From assembly GCA_036376245.1 (NCBI GenBank), contig DASVAS010000049.1, positions 55,158 to 119,157 on the forward strand: DNA of 64,000 nt, written 5' to 3'. Positions 1 to 9,106 of the stretch are shown here, piece by piece; the stretch's first letter is position 1; each line of letters begins with the position of its first letter. The notes under the pieces were generated by a model. It made no database searches. It had not been told where the DNA came from and saw only the letters and a program-made list of their open reading frames with translations. Position numbers and translations under genes: made by a program. This DNA is from DATARR01 sp036376245 (GTDB lineage: Bacteria > Acidobacteriota > Thermoanaerobaculia > Multivoradales > UBA5704).

Positions 1-5
1 GCGGC

Positions 6-821
6 ATGGAGGTCTTCTGCGTCGACGAGGGGAACGGCTCCGACACGCTTCTACTGCTTCACGGTTTTCCCACCTCTTCGCACGACTGGTCGCGCGTCTG
101 GGACGCCTTCGCGGCCTGCCGCCGCGTCGTCGCCTTCGACCTCCCCGGCTTCGGCTTCTCGGCCAAGCCCGAGAGCTACAGCTACTCCCTGCTCGAGCAA
201 GCCGACGTCGTCGAGCTCGTGCTCCGCGAGCTCGGAGTGGCGCGGGCCGACGTCATCGCCCATGACATGGGCACCAGCGTCGCCACCGAGCTGCTCGCGC
301 GCCGCGAGGCCGGTCTCCTTCATTTCGCCATCGGCCGTCTTGTGCTGATGAACGGCAGCGTCCATGCCGAGCTCGCCCGCCTCACGCCGGCGCAGAAACT
401 CCTTCGCCGCCGCTGGCTCGGCCCTCTCTTCGCCCGCATCGCCAGCGCCGCCACCTACCGCCTCCAACTCCGCCGCATCCTCGGCCGCAACGAAGAGCTG
501 AGCGACCAGGATCTCGCCGACCAGTTCGCACTCATCCGCCACCGCGACGGGCACCTCCGACTACCGGCGATCATCGGGTACTACGGAGAGCGGACGCGCT
601 TTCGCGAGCGCTGGATCGGCGCCTTGGAGCGCCTCGACCTCCCCGCGCTGATCCTCTGGGGACGGCTCGACCCGGTCGCCGTGCCCGCGATCGCCGAGGC
701 CCTGGCAGCCGAGGCCCCTGGCGCGCAGCTCGTCTGGATGGACAACCTCGGCCACTACCCTCAGCTCGAAGATCCCCAGCGGGTCGTGATGGAGGTCGAG
801 CGATTCCTGGCCAGGAGGTGA
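6..821 (+). CDS. alpha/beta hydrolase, haloalkane dehalogenase/epoxide hydrolase type
   Basis: The 271-aa protein has the alpha/beta-hydrolase layout: an HGFPTSSHDW oxyanion region at residues 19-28, a nucleophile elbow AHDMGT around residues 85-90, an acid in LWGRLDP near 220, and a His in NLGHYP near 247. The elbow carries Asp (D87) instead of Ser, which is the hallmark of haloalkane dehalogenases and epoxide hydrolases; these form an ester intermediate on Asp. The substrate cannot be told from sequence. The ATG lies only 5 bp from the window edge, so the ribosome site and any upstream partner cannot be seen, and the start could lie further upstream. Confidence 0.8.
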   Translation: MEVFCVDEGNGSDTLLLLHGFPTSSHDWSRVWDAFAACRRVVAFDLPGFGFSAKPESYSYSLLEQADVVELVLRELGVARADVIAHDMGTSVATELLARREAGLLHFAIGRLVLMNGSVHAELARLTPAQKLLRRRWLGPLFARIASAATYRLQLRRILGRNEELSDQDLADQFALIRHRDGHLRLPAIIGYYGERTRFRERWIGALERLDLPALILWGRLDPVAVPAIAEALAAEAPGAQLVWMDNLGHYPQLEDPQRVVMEVERFLARR

Positions 822-884
822 CATCATCGAAAAGATAAAAGCTGTCGTACCGACCGCCAACTTTGCTGGGGGAAGGAGGTGTGG

Positions 885-955
885 GGAAGTAGGTGCGAAG
901 CAGGTGCTGCGAAGTAGGTGCCATGTAAATCGGGGAGGTGCCATATAAATCGAGG
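885..955. repeat. short direct repeats in the 822-1154 gap
   Basis: The 333-bp gap after the hydrolase holds no convincing gene. GAAGTAGGTGC occurs twice (886-896, 911-921), and AGGTGCCATRTAAATCG occurs twice (about 917-933 and 936-952). The 14-mer TGTAAATCGGGGAG inside this tract recurs at about 12858-12871. This suggests a small dispersed intergenic repeat of unknown function. Confidence 0.5.
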
Positions 956-1154
956 AGCGGCCGGGTACGGGCCGAAGCAATTCACTGCCGGAGACTGTGA
1001 GATAATTGGATCCATCATCCCGGAGAACCTACCTGCTATGACCCCCGTGGGTGAGTCGAACGTGTTAGATCCAGGCAATGGAGTTCTTAGAGGGGCCGGG
1101 GGGCCGTAGGGCTCTCTGGCCTACTCGGCGGCAACCCAGAGGACAAGGAAGAAT

Positions 1155-1715
1155 ATGCGCGTAACCAAGACTCTTGTAATTGCACTGCTCACGGCAGCGG
1201 GAGTAGCTTGCTCACCCAACGCCCCAGAGCTGGTGATGTACAGCAAGGATGGCGTTCAGTTCAGCTATTTCAGCAACTGGAAAGTCGTGCGAGATTCTCC
1301 ATATGACACGAATCCGGAGATCCGTGCCATTGACCTCGATGGCCCTCACAAGGCAATTATTTCCATCATTCTCTTTCCTCCTTCTGTCCAACCGGATTTG
1401 AACGAGTTTGCTGCCTCGGTTGCAACTCGCCGCGCCAGTCTGACCAAGGAATCACTTCCCACTGCACTGACAGAGACCGGAACATCTCAGACAACAACGG
1501 GCCGCATCAGCGGTCATGGACAGAACGGAATCTTGCAACGCTACAGCATCACTCTAATGGGACAAGAGGTTCCACACGAAGCGCGCTTCTTTCTCGTAAA
1601 CACCGGACAGGCTCAAACCATCGTCATGACCCAAGTCGCTTCTGAGGACGCACTGAAGGTCAATGCCGCTTTTGACCGCGTTCTCGATTCACTTCGTATT
1701 GCGGACCGAAACTGA
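1155..1715 (+). CDS. small lipoprotein with a PsbP/DcrB-like domain
   Basis: The 186-aa protein has a type II signal peptide ending in a lipobox (TAAGVAC then S), so it should be anchored in a membrane facing the periplasm. The mature part resembles the PsbP/DcrB-like (DUF1795) fold: an early KDGVQFSYFSNWKV strand-turn, a central region of alternating strands, and a helical end (AFDRVLDSLRI). That family assignment rests on general pattern only. The gene is visibly less GC-rich than its neighbours (about 52 % by eye), which could mean recent arrival. An AGGAAGAAT stretch just before the ATG serves as ribosome site. No partner gene is evident. Confidence 0.7.
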   Translation: MRVTKTLVIALLTAAGVACSPNAPELVMYSKDGVQFSYFSNWKVVRDSPYDTNPEIRAIDLDGPHKAIISIILFPPSVQPDLNEFAASVATRRASLTKESLPTALTETGTSQTTTGRISGHGQNGILQRYSITLMGQEVPHEARFFLVNTGQAQTIVMTQVASEDALKVNAAFDRVLDSLRIADRN

Positions 1716-1884
1716 GAGATGCTCCGCCTTTGCCACCACTGGCCACTCTTCAAAAGGTGGCCAGCGTGATGGCGCCGTTCTCCAGAGCGCAGGCGTGTCG
1801 GGAAACGCGCGAAGCTCCTGCACCAGCCTGGTGAGATCACGATCGTAAAAGGACGCAAGCTCGTCCGCAACCATCATCCGCCCC

Positions 1885-2601
1885 TCAGGCCGAAGCCGGT
1901 ACTCTCCCTGCCGCATTGATTTCAACCCGGGCCTGACGCTTCAATTTCCAGACGAGATAGATGTAAACGCAATCCACCAGGGTGGTGGCGATGCTGAGGT
2001 AATGCAAGAAATGGTTGTCGGCATAGGGAGGGTAGATGTTCATGAAGATCGTGTTCGTGCCCGTACCGATCATCTTGAGCCAAGCGATGAGCAACGATAC
2101 GAGACCCAGGTTGCCAAGCGCGCGCTGTTGGAAGAGCACGAAGATATAGAGCACGGATAAAGTGAAGTTCAGGAGGAACGCCGAGTTGGCGCCAATCGGG
2201 GTGTCGAGCCCTGAGGTCGCCATGTAGTAGAAGGCCGCGCCATGGAACACTGCGATCGCGACGAGCAAGGGCTTCAGGACCTTGATGAACGCCTCGGTTC
2301 TCACCTGCTTCCAGCCGTAGCGCAGCACGCCGTAGAAAATAACGAGGTCGAAGAAGAACCAGAAGCGATAGCACCACTGGAGTAGCGGTCCCATGTTGGT
2401 GAAGACCAGGAAGCTCCAGGTGAATTCCCAGCCGATGTTGCCACACGCCGCGAAGATCGGCGCCTCGAAGAATTTCTTCTTGAAGATGCTCCGGATGTAG
2501 AGTGCATAGACCACCACCCAGAGATAGCAGCCGAACGTGAAGAGAAACAACTGCAGCGGCGTGTAATCTCGCAGGTTGACGAGACGGCTCCAGTCGATCA
2601 T
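1885..2601 (-). CDS. membrane protein of the Pyr4/PaxB terpene cyclase-like family
   Basis: The 238-aa protein has about seven hydrophobic helices and almost no soluble part. It carries the signature of the fungal Pyr4/PaxB/AtmB membrane terpene cyclases: GNIGWEF (E59) after helix 2, WFFFDLVIFYG in helix 3, and TTLVDCVYIYLVW (D210) in the last helix. In Pyr4 the two essential acids are E63 and D218, close to the same places. Whether this bacterial protein cyclises a terpenoid is an inference. It starts 3 nt after the stop of the upstream MpaB-like gene, and that gene's last codons supply GGAG as its ribosome site, so the two are translationally coupled. Confidence 0.65.
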   Translation of the reverse strand: MIDWSRLVNLRDYTPLQLFLFTFGCYLWVVVYALYIRSIFKKKFFEAPIFAACGNIGWEFTWSFLVFTNMGPLLQWCYRFWFFFDLVIFYGVLRYGWKQVRTEAFIKVLKPLLVAIAVFHGAAFYYMATSGLDTPIGANSAFLLNFTLSVLYIFVLFQQRALGNLGLVSLLIAWLKMIGTGTNTIFMNIYPPYADNHFLHYLSIATTLVDCVYIYLVWKLKRQARVEINAAGRVPASA

Positions 2602-2604
2602 AGA

Positions 2605-3741
2605 TCACTCCATGGCTTGGTCGCGCAACCCTGCCAGGGTGACAGGGATGGTGAACGTCACTTGGCCCCCGCGGCTCGTATTGATCATGTCCTGGAAGAT
2701 CAGAACCGCCAAGCGTGCAGCGAACGGCAGGTCCTTCACTCCCTGGGTCAGATAGAGCACCAGATGGAGGAGATTCCGGATCGGGCGGTGACCTGTGACC
2801 GGACGGACACTCACCCGCGCCATCTCCTCAGGTGTCATCAACTGGGCCATGGCAATCGCCGGTGCGGCCCCGAATCCCAGGAGGCGCAAGTGCCTCGGGA
2901 TGAGGCTCTTCATCATGGCGAGATTGGCTTTCGCCAGGATCACACCGTACGGGTTCTTCTCCGGTCCGGTATCGTGCCGCCGGACGAAGGAATTGTAGAA
3001 CTCGCCAGCCTCAGACAAGGTGGGCGGGACGTATTCCTCGCGGATGCCCATCATCTGCGCGTAGATGTACCAGAGATAGTAATAATCCTCGGCCTCCTCG
3101 TCGGACAGCGGCAAGCCCAGCCGGCGGAGGCCATGGATCACCAGGTAAGAAAAGCCCATGATGGTGGCGAGCATGTCCTCGTGATTCACGGGCATGCCGT
3201 ACTTCTCTTCGTAGCCGGGACGAAACCGGGGGACCATGGTGCGCACACCCGCATGGAGAAGCCGGAGCTTCTGTGCGGTGATGATCGCTTTGCCATCGGT
3301 CTGGAAGGAGCCCGGGCTCGAAACGTTGACCAGGAGCTGGACCACCCCCATGAGTCGCTGGTAGGGGTGCTTCTCCAACTCGCCGGAGATCGAGAGAATC
3401 TCGCAGAGGCAGGGCGCCGCGTAGCCGCGTGGCAGGCTGGAGGCGAGCATTGACACGGCGGCGAACGCCGCATACTCGAGAAAGACATTGCCACCGCGAG
3501 CCAAGCGGCTGTAGTCAGCCCCCGGCGGCAGGTCGCGCGTGGCCTCGAGGAACTCCCGGAACGGCTCAGGCGTGTCCGCGGGAAGGGGATCGTCGTCCGC
3601 GCGCAGCTTCTTGAAGATCGCATTGACGGTGCGCACCTCATTTTGCCCGAGTAGCCGCGCGACCGCCTGATCCGCCAGCGGATCCCCTTGACGGCGAAGA
3701 CTGTCCAGAAAACCCTCGTCAGACCATCTGCCAGGGTCCAT
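2605..3741 (-). CDS. MpaB/rubber-oxygenase family protein (DUF2236)
   Basis: The 378-aa protein matches the ER-bound oxygenase MpaB / latex-clearing-protein family (DUF2236). It is all-helical, with KLRLLHAGVRTMV, then PVNHEDMLATIMGFSYLVIHGLRRLG, then a YYYLWYIYAQMMGI helix. Members bind heme b through a His and oxidise or cleave isoprenoid chains; MpaB acts in mycophenolate side-chain cleavage. The Met at 3741 is preferred because GGGAG lies about 9 nt before it; the in-frame ATG at 3756 has no ribosome site. It is coupled to the Pyr4-like gene 3 nt downstream, and the pairing suggests a shared isoprenoid substrate. Confidence 0.75.
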   Translation of the reverse strand: MDPGRWSDEGFLDSLRRQGDPLADQAVARLLGQNEVRTVNAIFKKLRADDDPLPADTPEPFREFLEATRDLPPGADYSRLARGGNVFLEYAAFAAVSMLASSLPRGYAAPCLCEILSISGELEKHPYQRLMGVVQLLVNVSSPGSFQTDGKAIITAQKLRLLHAGVRTMVPRFRPGYEEKYGMPVNHEDMLATIMGFSYLVIHGLRRLGLPLSDEEAEDYYYLWYIYAQMMGIREEYVPPTLSEAGEFYNSFVRRHDTGPEKNPYGVILAKANLAMMKSLIPRHLRLLGFGAAPAIAMAQLMTPEEMARVSVRPVTGHRPIRNLLHLVLYLTQGVKDLPFAARLAVLIFQDMINTSRGGQVTFTIPVTLAGLRDQAME

Positions 3742-3866
3742 ACCGCACTCTCCCATCGAATGTGCTGGCCCTGCATCACTGAGCGCCCTGCGGCATCAGC
3801 AAACAGTCCCCAATGTGCTTGGACCCGTTAGAGTAGGCTTTGATTTTCGAAGCATTGAACCGCCGT

Positions 3867-6365
3867 TCAGGGCGTATAGGTGATCACCAGCTCCGGCTGG
3901 TTGCCCGCGGCGGCTTCCCCCGAATAGAAGCCCACGTAGTCAGTGCCAAGGTCGTCGTTGTCGTCGAGGGTCATGTAGACGCGGAACTGGGTGATCCCGG
4001 TCTTGTTCACGGCGGCCCGCCCCGCGGCATTGAGGCTGCCGGTCGAGAAGGCGCCGTTCGCGGTCGGATTGCTCATGGCGGCGACGCCGGCGACGGCGGC
4101 CGCCGCCTCGAAATCCCCGGCGGCGAACGCGGTCGAGCCCCCGAACGCCGAGCTCATGTCGACCGTGCAGGTGCCATGCGTGGTGAAGGGGCTGGTGCCC
4201 GAGACCGTGCCGCGCTTGAGCCGCAGGGTTACAGCCGTGATGGTCGCCGTATCCGGGATCGCGGACGTATCGAAGGAGACGATCGACCGGTATTGGGTGT
4301 CGTCCGAGAAATCTCCAACGCGCAGAGACGAGGTGTTGTTGTCGGTCGAGTTGCCGCCACCGCCGATATTGTTGCTTTCCGCCGTCTCCCAGAGGCGGCC
4401 GTCCTGCGCCGCCGCCGAGTAGAAGGTGACGGTCACGGAACCCCCCGAGGTGACGGTCAATGTGATCGATGCCGAGCCCGCAAGGCCGCCCGAGTCGGTC
4501 GCCGCGGCGGTGATCGTATGGGTGCCGGCCGACAGGGCCGACGTCGAGAAGGAAGCGCCGCCGCCGATCGTGCCGTCGAGCGAGGAGGTCCAGGCGAGGC
4601 TCGCAGAGAGGTTGCCATCCTGGACATCCGAGGCCGTACCGCTGAAGGTCACGGTGGTCCCCGAGGCAACGCTCGAGCCGTTCGCCGGGGCGGTGATCGT
4701 CACGGCGGGAGCCGTATTGCCGCCGCTCCCGCCGATGTACAGGAAAATCGCGCTGACCGCTCCCCAATTGTTCGCGGCGTCCTTGCCGCGCACGAAAAGA
4801 ATGTGACGGCCGGCGCCGAGGCCGGCGGTCGCCAGCGACGCCGTGACGGTTTCGCTGGCGCCGCTGAACGCGCCGTCGGAGGCGGTCATGGCGATGGGGA
4901 CGGGAGCGGCTCCCCACGGCGGGGTATCGACGTACACCTCGGCCGCGGCGATGGTCTGGCTCGGTTCGGTGCCGTTGGTGTTGTTGAAACGGCTGTCGTT
5001 GACGCTCGCGGTGAGCGTCACGTTGGTTCCCGCCGGAACACCGGGCGCGGTCGAGCCGGCGCTGAGCGAAACCGTCACGGTTTCAGGGCCCGCCGGAGTC
5101 AGGTACGGCGTACGCGCCACCTTCGCGGCGTATTTGAGCGCCGGCAGGTTGGCCGGCAGGAGGGTATTGGTGAAATAGGTGCAGGACTCGAAGAAAGCGG
5201 TTCCGAGCTCGAACGTCAGGGAAGCGATGCCGAGCGTGCCGTAACAATGGTCGTCGGTCGCGCCGTCGGTCGGATAGAGGCCCACCGATTGCGACGGCGA
5301 GTGGCCGTTGAAGTAGGCCAGCTTGCGGCCGAGGGTTTGCAGAGCGGCGCCGTTCGGCGCCACCGAGGAAATCATGCCCCAGGGCCACAACACCAGCCTG
5401 CCCGAGCTGTGCAGGTCGATGTAGAGGCCGCTGGTGGTGGCCGGCGCGGCGTCGGTGATGTTGGGGCCGCGCTGGTCGGGGAAGATCGCCGCCATGTAGG
5501 CCTGCAGGGCCTGCGCTTCGGGCTCCGATGCGGCGCTCGGGCCGCGGTAGGCATCGTTGCAGGGGTTGGTGCTCGAACCGTTGCAGCAGCCCCACATGAA
5601 GGCGAAATTGCGGTTCAGGTCGGCGCCGCGGCTCGAGCTGGTGGCGCCGCAGTAATTCTCGTTGACGTTCTTGCGCCAGGAAGCGCCGGCCTCCGCCTTC
5701 TTGCGGCCGTCCGGATTCGACTGCAGCAGCAGATGGATCTCATGGTAGTCGAGCAGCCAGGTGGCATCGGCATCGGTTCCATACCCGGAGATCAGCGACT
5801 CGGCGAACCGCAGCGCCAGCTCGACCGGCGTGTATTCGCGGGCGTGCAGGCCGGAATTGAGCAACAGCTTGGGCTTGGGACCGGCGATCGCCGAGTTGGT
5901 CAGCTTGAGCACCTTGAGGTCGTAGCCGGTCCGGCCGATCGATTTCTCCCACGAATCTCCAACGTCGCTGAAGGTGGCGAGGGTCGGGTTGGCCGTGACC
6001 AGCGCCTGCGCCGACGTGAACGTCTCTTCCACCGTGCGGTAGCAGGAGTAGCTCGGGATGGAGCGGTTGATGCGAGCGTAGCGGTCGGCGGCCTCCTGGT
6101 CGATTTCGACCCGCAGGCCGGAAGCCAGCAGGCGGTCGTACTCTTCGAAGCTCACTTCGAGCAGCAGGTAGCCCAGCTGGTATTTCGACTCGGTCGGCTC
6201 GATGCTGGCGGCAAGCTTGCGCGCGGTTTGAAGATCCTTGAAGTAGACTCGCACAAAAAGGTGATCGGTTTTCTCCACGTCGACGCTCTGGGCGATCGAG
6301 GGAGTGGGCGCCAGGCACGCCAACAAGGCGAGCAGGCAGAGGATTCGCCGGGCGATTCCAGGCAT
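3867..6365 (-). CDS. secreted M14 zinc carboxypeptidase with Ig-like and DNRLRE domains
   Basis: The 832-aa exported enzyme has a signal peptide ending near residue 26, a propeptide-like region to about 105, and an M14 peptidase domain (about 105-420). The zinc ligands are H174 and E177 in LHAREYTPVE and H319 in IDLHS; substrate-binding Arg lies in DLNRNF (249-254), and the catalytic Glu is E386 in TFELG. The C-terminal half has Ig/PKD-like repeats rich in Ser, Thr and Gly, then a DNRLRE-type adhesion domain with SIVSFDTSAIP. The true start is the ATG at 6365, with AAGGAG 9 nt before it; upstream in-frame codons are not needed. It probably digests proteins or peptides outside the cell. Confidence 0.9.
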   Translation of the reverse strand: MPGIARRILCLLALLACLAPTPSIAQSVDVEKTDHLFVRVYFKDLQTARKLAASIEPTESKYQLGYLLLEVSFEEYDRLLASGLRVEIDQEAADRYARINRSIPSYSCYRTVEETFTSAQALVTANPTLATFSDVGDSWEKSIGRTGYDLKVLKLTNSAIAGPKPKLLLNSGLHAREYTPVELALRFAESLISGYGTDADATWLLDYHEIHLLLQSNPDGRKKAEAGASWRKNVNENYCGATSSSRGADLNRNFAFMWGCCNGSSTNPCNDAYRGPSAASEPEAQALQAYMAAIFPDQRGPNITDAAPATTSGLYIDLHSSGRLVLWPWGMISSVAPNGAALQTLGRKLAYFNGHSPSQSVGLYPTDGATDDHCYGTLGIASLTFELGTAFFESCTYFTNTLLPANLPALKYAAKVARTPYLTPAGPETVTVSLSAGSTAPGVPAGTNVTLTASVNDSRFNNTNGTEPSQTIAAAEVYVDTPPWGAAPVPIAMTASDGAFSGASETVTASLATAGLGAGRHILFVRGKDAANNWGAVSAIFLYIGGSGGNTAPAVTITAPANGSSVASGTTVTFSGTASDVQDGNLSASLAWTSSLDGTIGGGASFSTSALSAGTHTITAAATDSGGLAGSASITLTVTSGGSVTVTFYSAAAQDGRLWETAESNNIGGGGNSTDNNTSSLRVGDFSDDTQYRSIVSFDTSAIPDTATITAVTLRLKRGTVSGTSPFTTHGTCTVDMSSAFGGSTAFAAGDFEAAAAVAGVAAMSNPTANGAFSTGSLNAAGRAAVNKTGITQFRVYMTLDDNDDLGTDYVGFYSGEAAAGNQPELVITYTP

Positions 6366-6650
6366 GGAGGCTGCTCCTTTTTCGCGCGAACACTGCCGGG
6401 ACAGTCCCGACAGGTAAGCCACCCACTGACAACCGGAGCCACTTCTATAACGAACATGGTGCCGGCCACCGGGGAAAGGGGACAGCACCTCCAGGAAAGC
6501 GGAATGTCCTCACCCCAGACCCGCCGCCCGCGGCTTCGTGGCGGTGGCGGAAGCGGGGGTGTTGTCGGTTAGAATGAGGAGGAAGGCTGCACAACAGGCG
6601 CTGAGCCAACCCGGGTGCGATCCTGATTGCCCGGATAACGGAGGCTCCTC

Positions 6651-7667
6651 ATGCGACAGTCCCGGAACTTGTGGGTGCTCGCTCTGCTCGTCCTGACCTG
6701 GAGCGCGTGCGGCGGAGGCGGAGGGGAGGCGAAGAATCCGAGCGGTCTTTTCGTGGTGACGCAGGAAGGCCGCGCCGGCTATATCGATCGCCAGGGCCGG
6801 ATGGTGATCCCGCCGCAGTTCGACCGTGCCTTCGGCTTCACCGAGCGCCTGGCGGTCGTGCAACTCGGCGGCCGCTACGGCTACATCGATGAAGAAGGCC
6901 GCTATGTCATCAATCCCAGGTACGACGACGCCTTCAGCTTCCGAGAGGGGCTGGCGGCGGTGCGCGTCGACGGCCGCATCGGCTATATCGACCCCAAAGA
7001 GAAGATGGTCATCCCGCCGCAGTTCGACGAGGGGGGCGACTTCGCCGGCGGGATCGCCCGCGCCGTGGTCGGCGGCCGGACGGGGTACATCGACAAGTCC
7101 GGCCGGTTCGTGATCAATCCGCGCTTCGACCGGGGCGGCAAGTTCTCTCAGGGTCTCGCCGCGGTGCTCGTCGAGGGCCGTTGGGGATATGTCAACCGGG
7201 ACGGCGAGATGGTCATCGAGCCCCAGTTCGACGAGGCGTACGAGTTTGCCGAGGATCTGGCGCTGGTCAAGGCGGGGACCGTGGTCGGCTTCATCGACAA
7301 GAAGGGAAGCTTCGCCATCAGTCCGCGGTTCGAAAATGCCTCCAGCTTCAGTGAAGGGCTGGCTGCGATCGGTGATGGCGGGCGTGGAGGTTATATCGAC
7401 AAGTCCGGCGAGGTGGTGATCCCGTCCCAGTTCGAGTCGGTGGCGCCGTTCGCCGAAGGGCTTGCCCGTGTCAGGGTGGACGGTCGCTGGGGCTACATCG
7501 ACCGCGAGGGGAAGACCGTCATCTCTCCACAGTTCGACAACGCGTTCGATTTCAACGGTGGTCTCGCCGAGGCCGTGCTCGGCGGCGCCCAGCTCTACAT
7601 CGATCGGGAAGGAAAGCCGGTCTGGAATTCGGGAAGCCCGGCGCCCGCGCCGGGCTCGTCCCCGTGA
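6651..7667 (+). CDS. WG-repeat lipoprotein
   Basis: The 338-aa protein has a lipoprotein signal (SAC then GGGGG). The rest is eight full WG repeats of about 34 residues plus a partial ninth, each with the pattern (W/Y)GYIDxxGxxVIxPQFDxAxxFxEGLAxV. WG-repeat proteins form toroidal or propeller-like surfaces and are usually interaction modules; the partner is unknown. It sits alone between an oppositely oriented peptidase gene and a convergent acetyltransferase gene whose end is only 10 bp away. CGGAGG lies before the ATG. Confidence 0.9.
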   Translation: MRQSRNLWVLALLVLTWSACGGGGGEAKNPSGLFVVTQEGRAGYIDRQGRMVIPPQFDRAFGFTERLAVVQLGGRYGYIDEEGRYVINPRYDDAFSFREGLAAVRVDGRIGYIDPKEKMVIPPQFDEGGDFAGGIARAVVGGRTGYIDKSGRFVINPRFDRGGKFSQGLAAVLVEGRWGYVNRDGEMVIEPQFDEAYEFAEDLALVKAGTVVGFIDKKGSFAISPRFENASSFSEGLAAIGDGGRGGYIDKSGEVVIPSQFESVAPFAEGLARVRVDGRWGYIDREGKTVISPQFDNAFDFNGGLAEAVLGGAQLYIDREGKPVWNSGSPAPAPGSSP

Positions 7668-7677
7668 CCGGCGCGGG

Positions 7678-8331
7678 TCAGCGTGCCGGCGCGAGCACCG
7701 GCGCGGGCTGGGAGCAGTACTCCTGGAGCCTTTCCAGATAGCGCCCCACGTGGAGCCCGTCCATGAGCGCGTGATGGACCTCCACCGACACGGGCAGCCA
7801 CCATTCTCCTTTCCGCTCGGTGGCCTTGCCGAACACGATCTTCGGGATCGAGTCCTCCTTGCCCCAGTTGCGCGCGTGAGAGAAGCCCGTGAACGAGACC
7901 CAGGGCAGAGCCGAGTAATGGATCAGATCGGTCCGGTGATCCTGCGGATCGAAATCCTTGCGCGCCCGCACCTGAGCCAGGGACTCGCGCGCCGCGGCCT
8001 GGAAACCGGCGAAGTCCTCGGTGTAGTCGAAATAGGTGAAGCCGAAGCTCTCGTCGTCGAGCAGGACGGTGCTCCCGGCATCGATCTTCTCGTGCACCAG
8101 GACCCGTCCTTCCGAGAGGCGGTACCGGAACGGCTCCGACTCGTTGGCCGCCCGGAGGGAAAGATAGAGATAGGCCAGGAAGAAGGAGACCTCCGGTTGC
8201 GAGCGGACGAGCTCCACGAGGGGGCCGGCCTCCAGGGAAGCACAGATGTTGAAGTAGGGTTTGTCATACCCCCGGAAGTACTCGAACGTCCGCCGGCGCG
8301 GCCAGCTCTCCAGATCCAGGAAACGAGCCAT
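7678..8331 (-). CDS. chloramphenicol acetyltransferase-like enzyme
   Basis: The 217-aa protein has the length and layout of type A chloramphenicol acetyltransferases. It begins with the family-typical W-x-R-x-x-x-FEYF segment and ends with VHHALMDGLHVGRYLERLQ. The catalytic His in HHALMDG corresponds to the HHAVxDG motif of CAT. The enzyme would acetylate chloramphenicol or a related small alcohol or amine with acetyl-CoA; resistance is not proven, since chromosomal CAT-like proteins of unknown substrate are common. The ATG at 8331 is chosen over an in-frame GTG at 8343 because only the ATG fits the usual N-terminus. Confidence 0.85.
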   Translation of the reverse strand: MARFLDLESWPRRRTFEYFRGYDKPYFNICASLEAGPLVELVRSQPEVSFFLAYLYLSLRAANESEPFRYRLSEGRVLVHEKIDAGSTVLLDDESFGFTYFDYTEDFAGFQAAARESLAQVRARKDFDPQDHRTDLIHYSALPWVSFTGFSHARNWGKEDSIPKIVFGKATERKGEWWLPVSVEVHHALMDGLHVGRYLERLQEYCSQPAPVLAPAR

Positions 8332-8353
8332 TGTGCTCTTCACTCTATAGCGC

Positions 8354-9106
8354 TCACGGCAAGAGCGCGAGATCGCTCTCGTCGTGGAGCCGGACCCCGG
8401 TGAGCTCCCGCCCCAAGGCCTCGCGGATCAGCCAGGCCAGCTTCCGGGCCGCCCGGTCGGGAGGCAGGCCCGCCGGACGGATGTTGGACACACAGTTGCG
8501 CTCCGCGTCCCGGCGGCCTACGCGCGGCGCGTAGGTGAGATAGGCGCCCAGGCTGTCGGGCGAAGAGAGGCCGGGGCGTTCGCCCAGGAGGATCAGCGCC
8601 AGCCGCGCGCCCAGCAGGGCCCCCACCTCGTCGGCCAGGGCCACGCGGGCCTGCGTGGCGAGGACCAGCGGCGCGATCCGCAGGCCCGCGAGGAGGGGGA
8701 GAAGGGCCGCGACGGCCGGGGCCGCGTGGCGCTGCACGGCGAGCGCCGAGAGGCCGTCGGCGACCACGATGGCAAGGTCGAAGCCGGCCGTGCCGCCCGG
8801 CGCGGCGAGCTCGCGGGCGCTCGCGGCGTCGAGCCGGCGGCCGAGGTCGGGCCGTTGCAGATAGACGCGGCGGTCGGCGGCGCGGCTGGCGGCGTGGAGC
8901 ACCGGCAGGCCGGCCGCGGCGAGCTCCGCCCGCAGGCTCGCGACGTCGAGCGGCTGCTCGACCGCGTCGCGCGCCTGCGCATGGGCCAGCTCGAAGCGGA
9001 GCAGCTCGCGGGTGGGCAGCCCGGCGCCGGCGCGGCCCAGGGCCACGCGCGCCGGGGTCAGGGCGGCGAGGCGCTCCCACGGGTCGCGCGGCGCGAGCGG
9101 GCTCAA
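8354..9106 (-). CDS. eutC: ethanolamine ammonia-lyase small subunit
   Basis: The 250-aa EutC homologue has recognisable blocks: WERLAALTPARVALGRAG at the start, the LRFELAHAQARDAV helix, DLAIVVADGLSA, LILLGERPGLSSPDSLGAYLTY, and NCVSNIRPAGL. EutC pairs with EutB to form the adenosylcobalamin-dependent lyase that splits ethanolamine into acetaldehyde and ammonia. The start is TTG at 9106, supported by a strong AGGAGG 6 nt upstream, and it overlaps the eutB stop by 2 nt (TTGA), so translation is coupled. No microcompartment shell genes are nearby, so this is a stand-alone lyase. Confidence 0.95.
   Translation of the reverse strand: MSPLAPRDPWERLAALTPARVALGRAGAGLPTRELLRFELAHAQARDAVEQPLDVASLRAELAAAGLPVLHAASRAADRRVYLQRPDLGRRLDAASARELAAPGGTAGFDLAIVVADGLSALAVQRHAAPAVAALLPLLAGLRIAPLVLATQARVALADEVGALLGARLALILLGERPGLSSPDSLGAYLTYAPRVGRRDAERNCVSNIRPAGLPPDRAARKLAWLIREALGRELTGVRLHDESDLALLP

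Noticed and set aside
3840..6572. 910-aa open frame on the plus strand opposite the M14 peptidase
   Set aside because: Arg/Gly-rich antisense shadow of a clear peptidase gene; no domain and no ribosome site.
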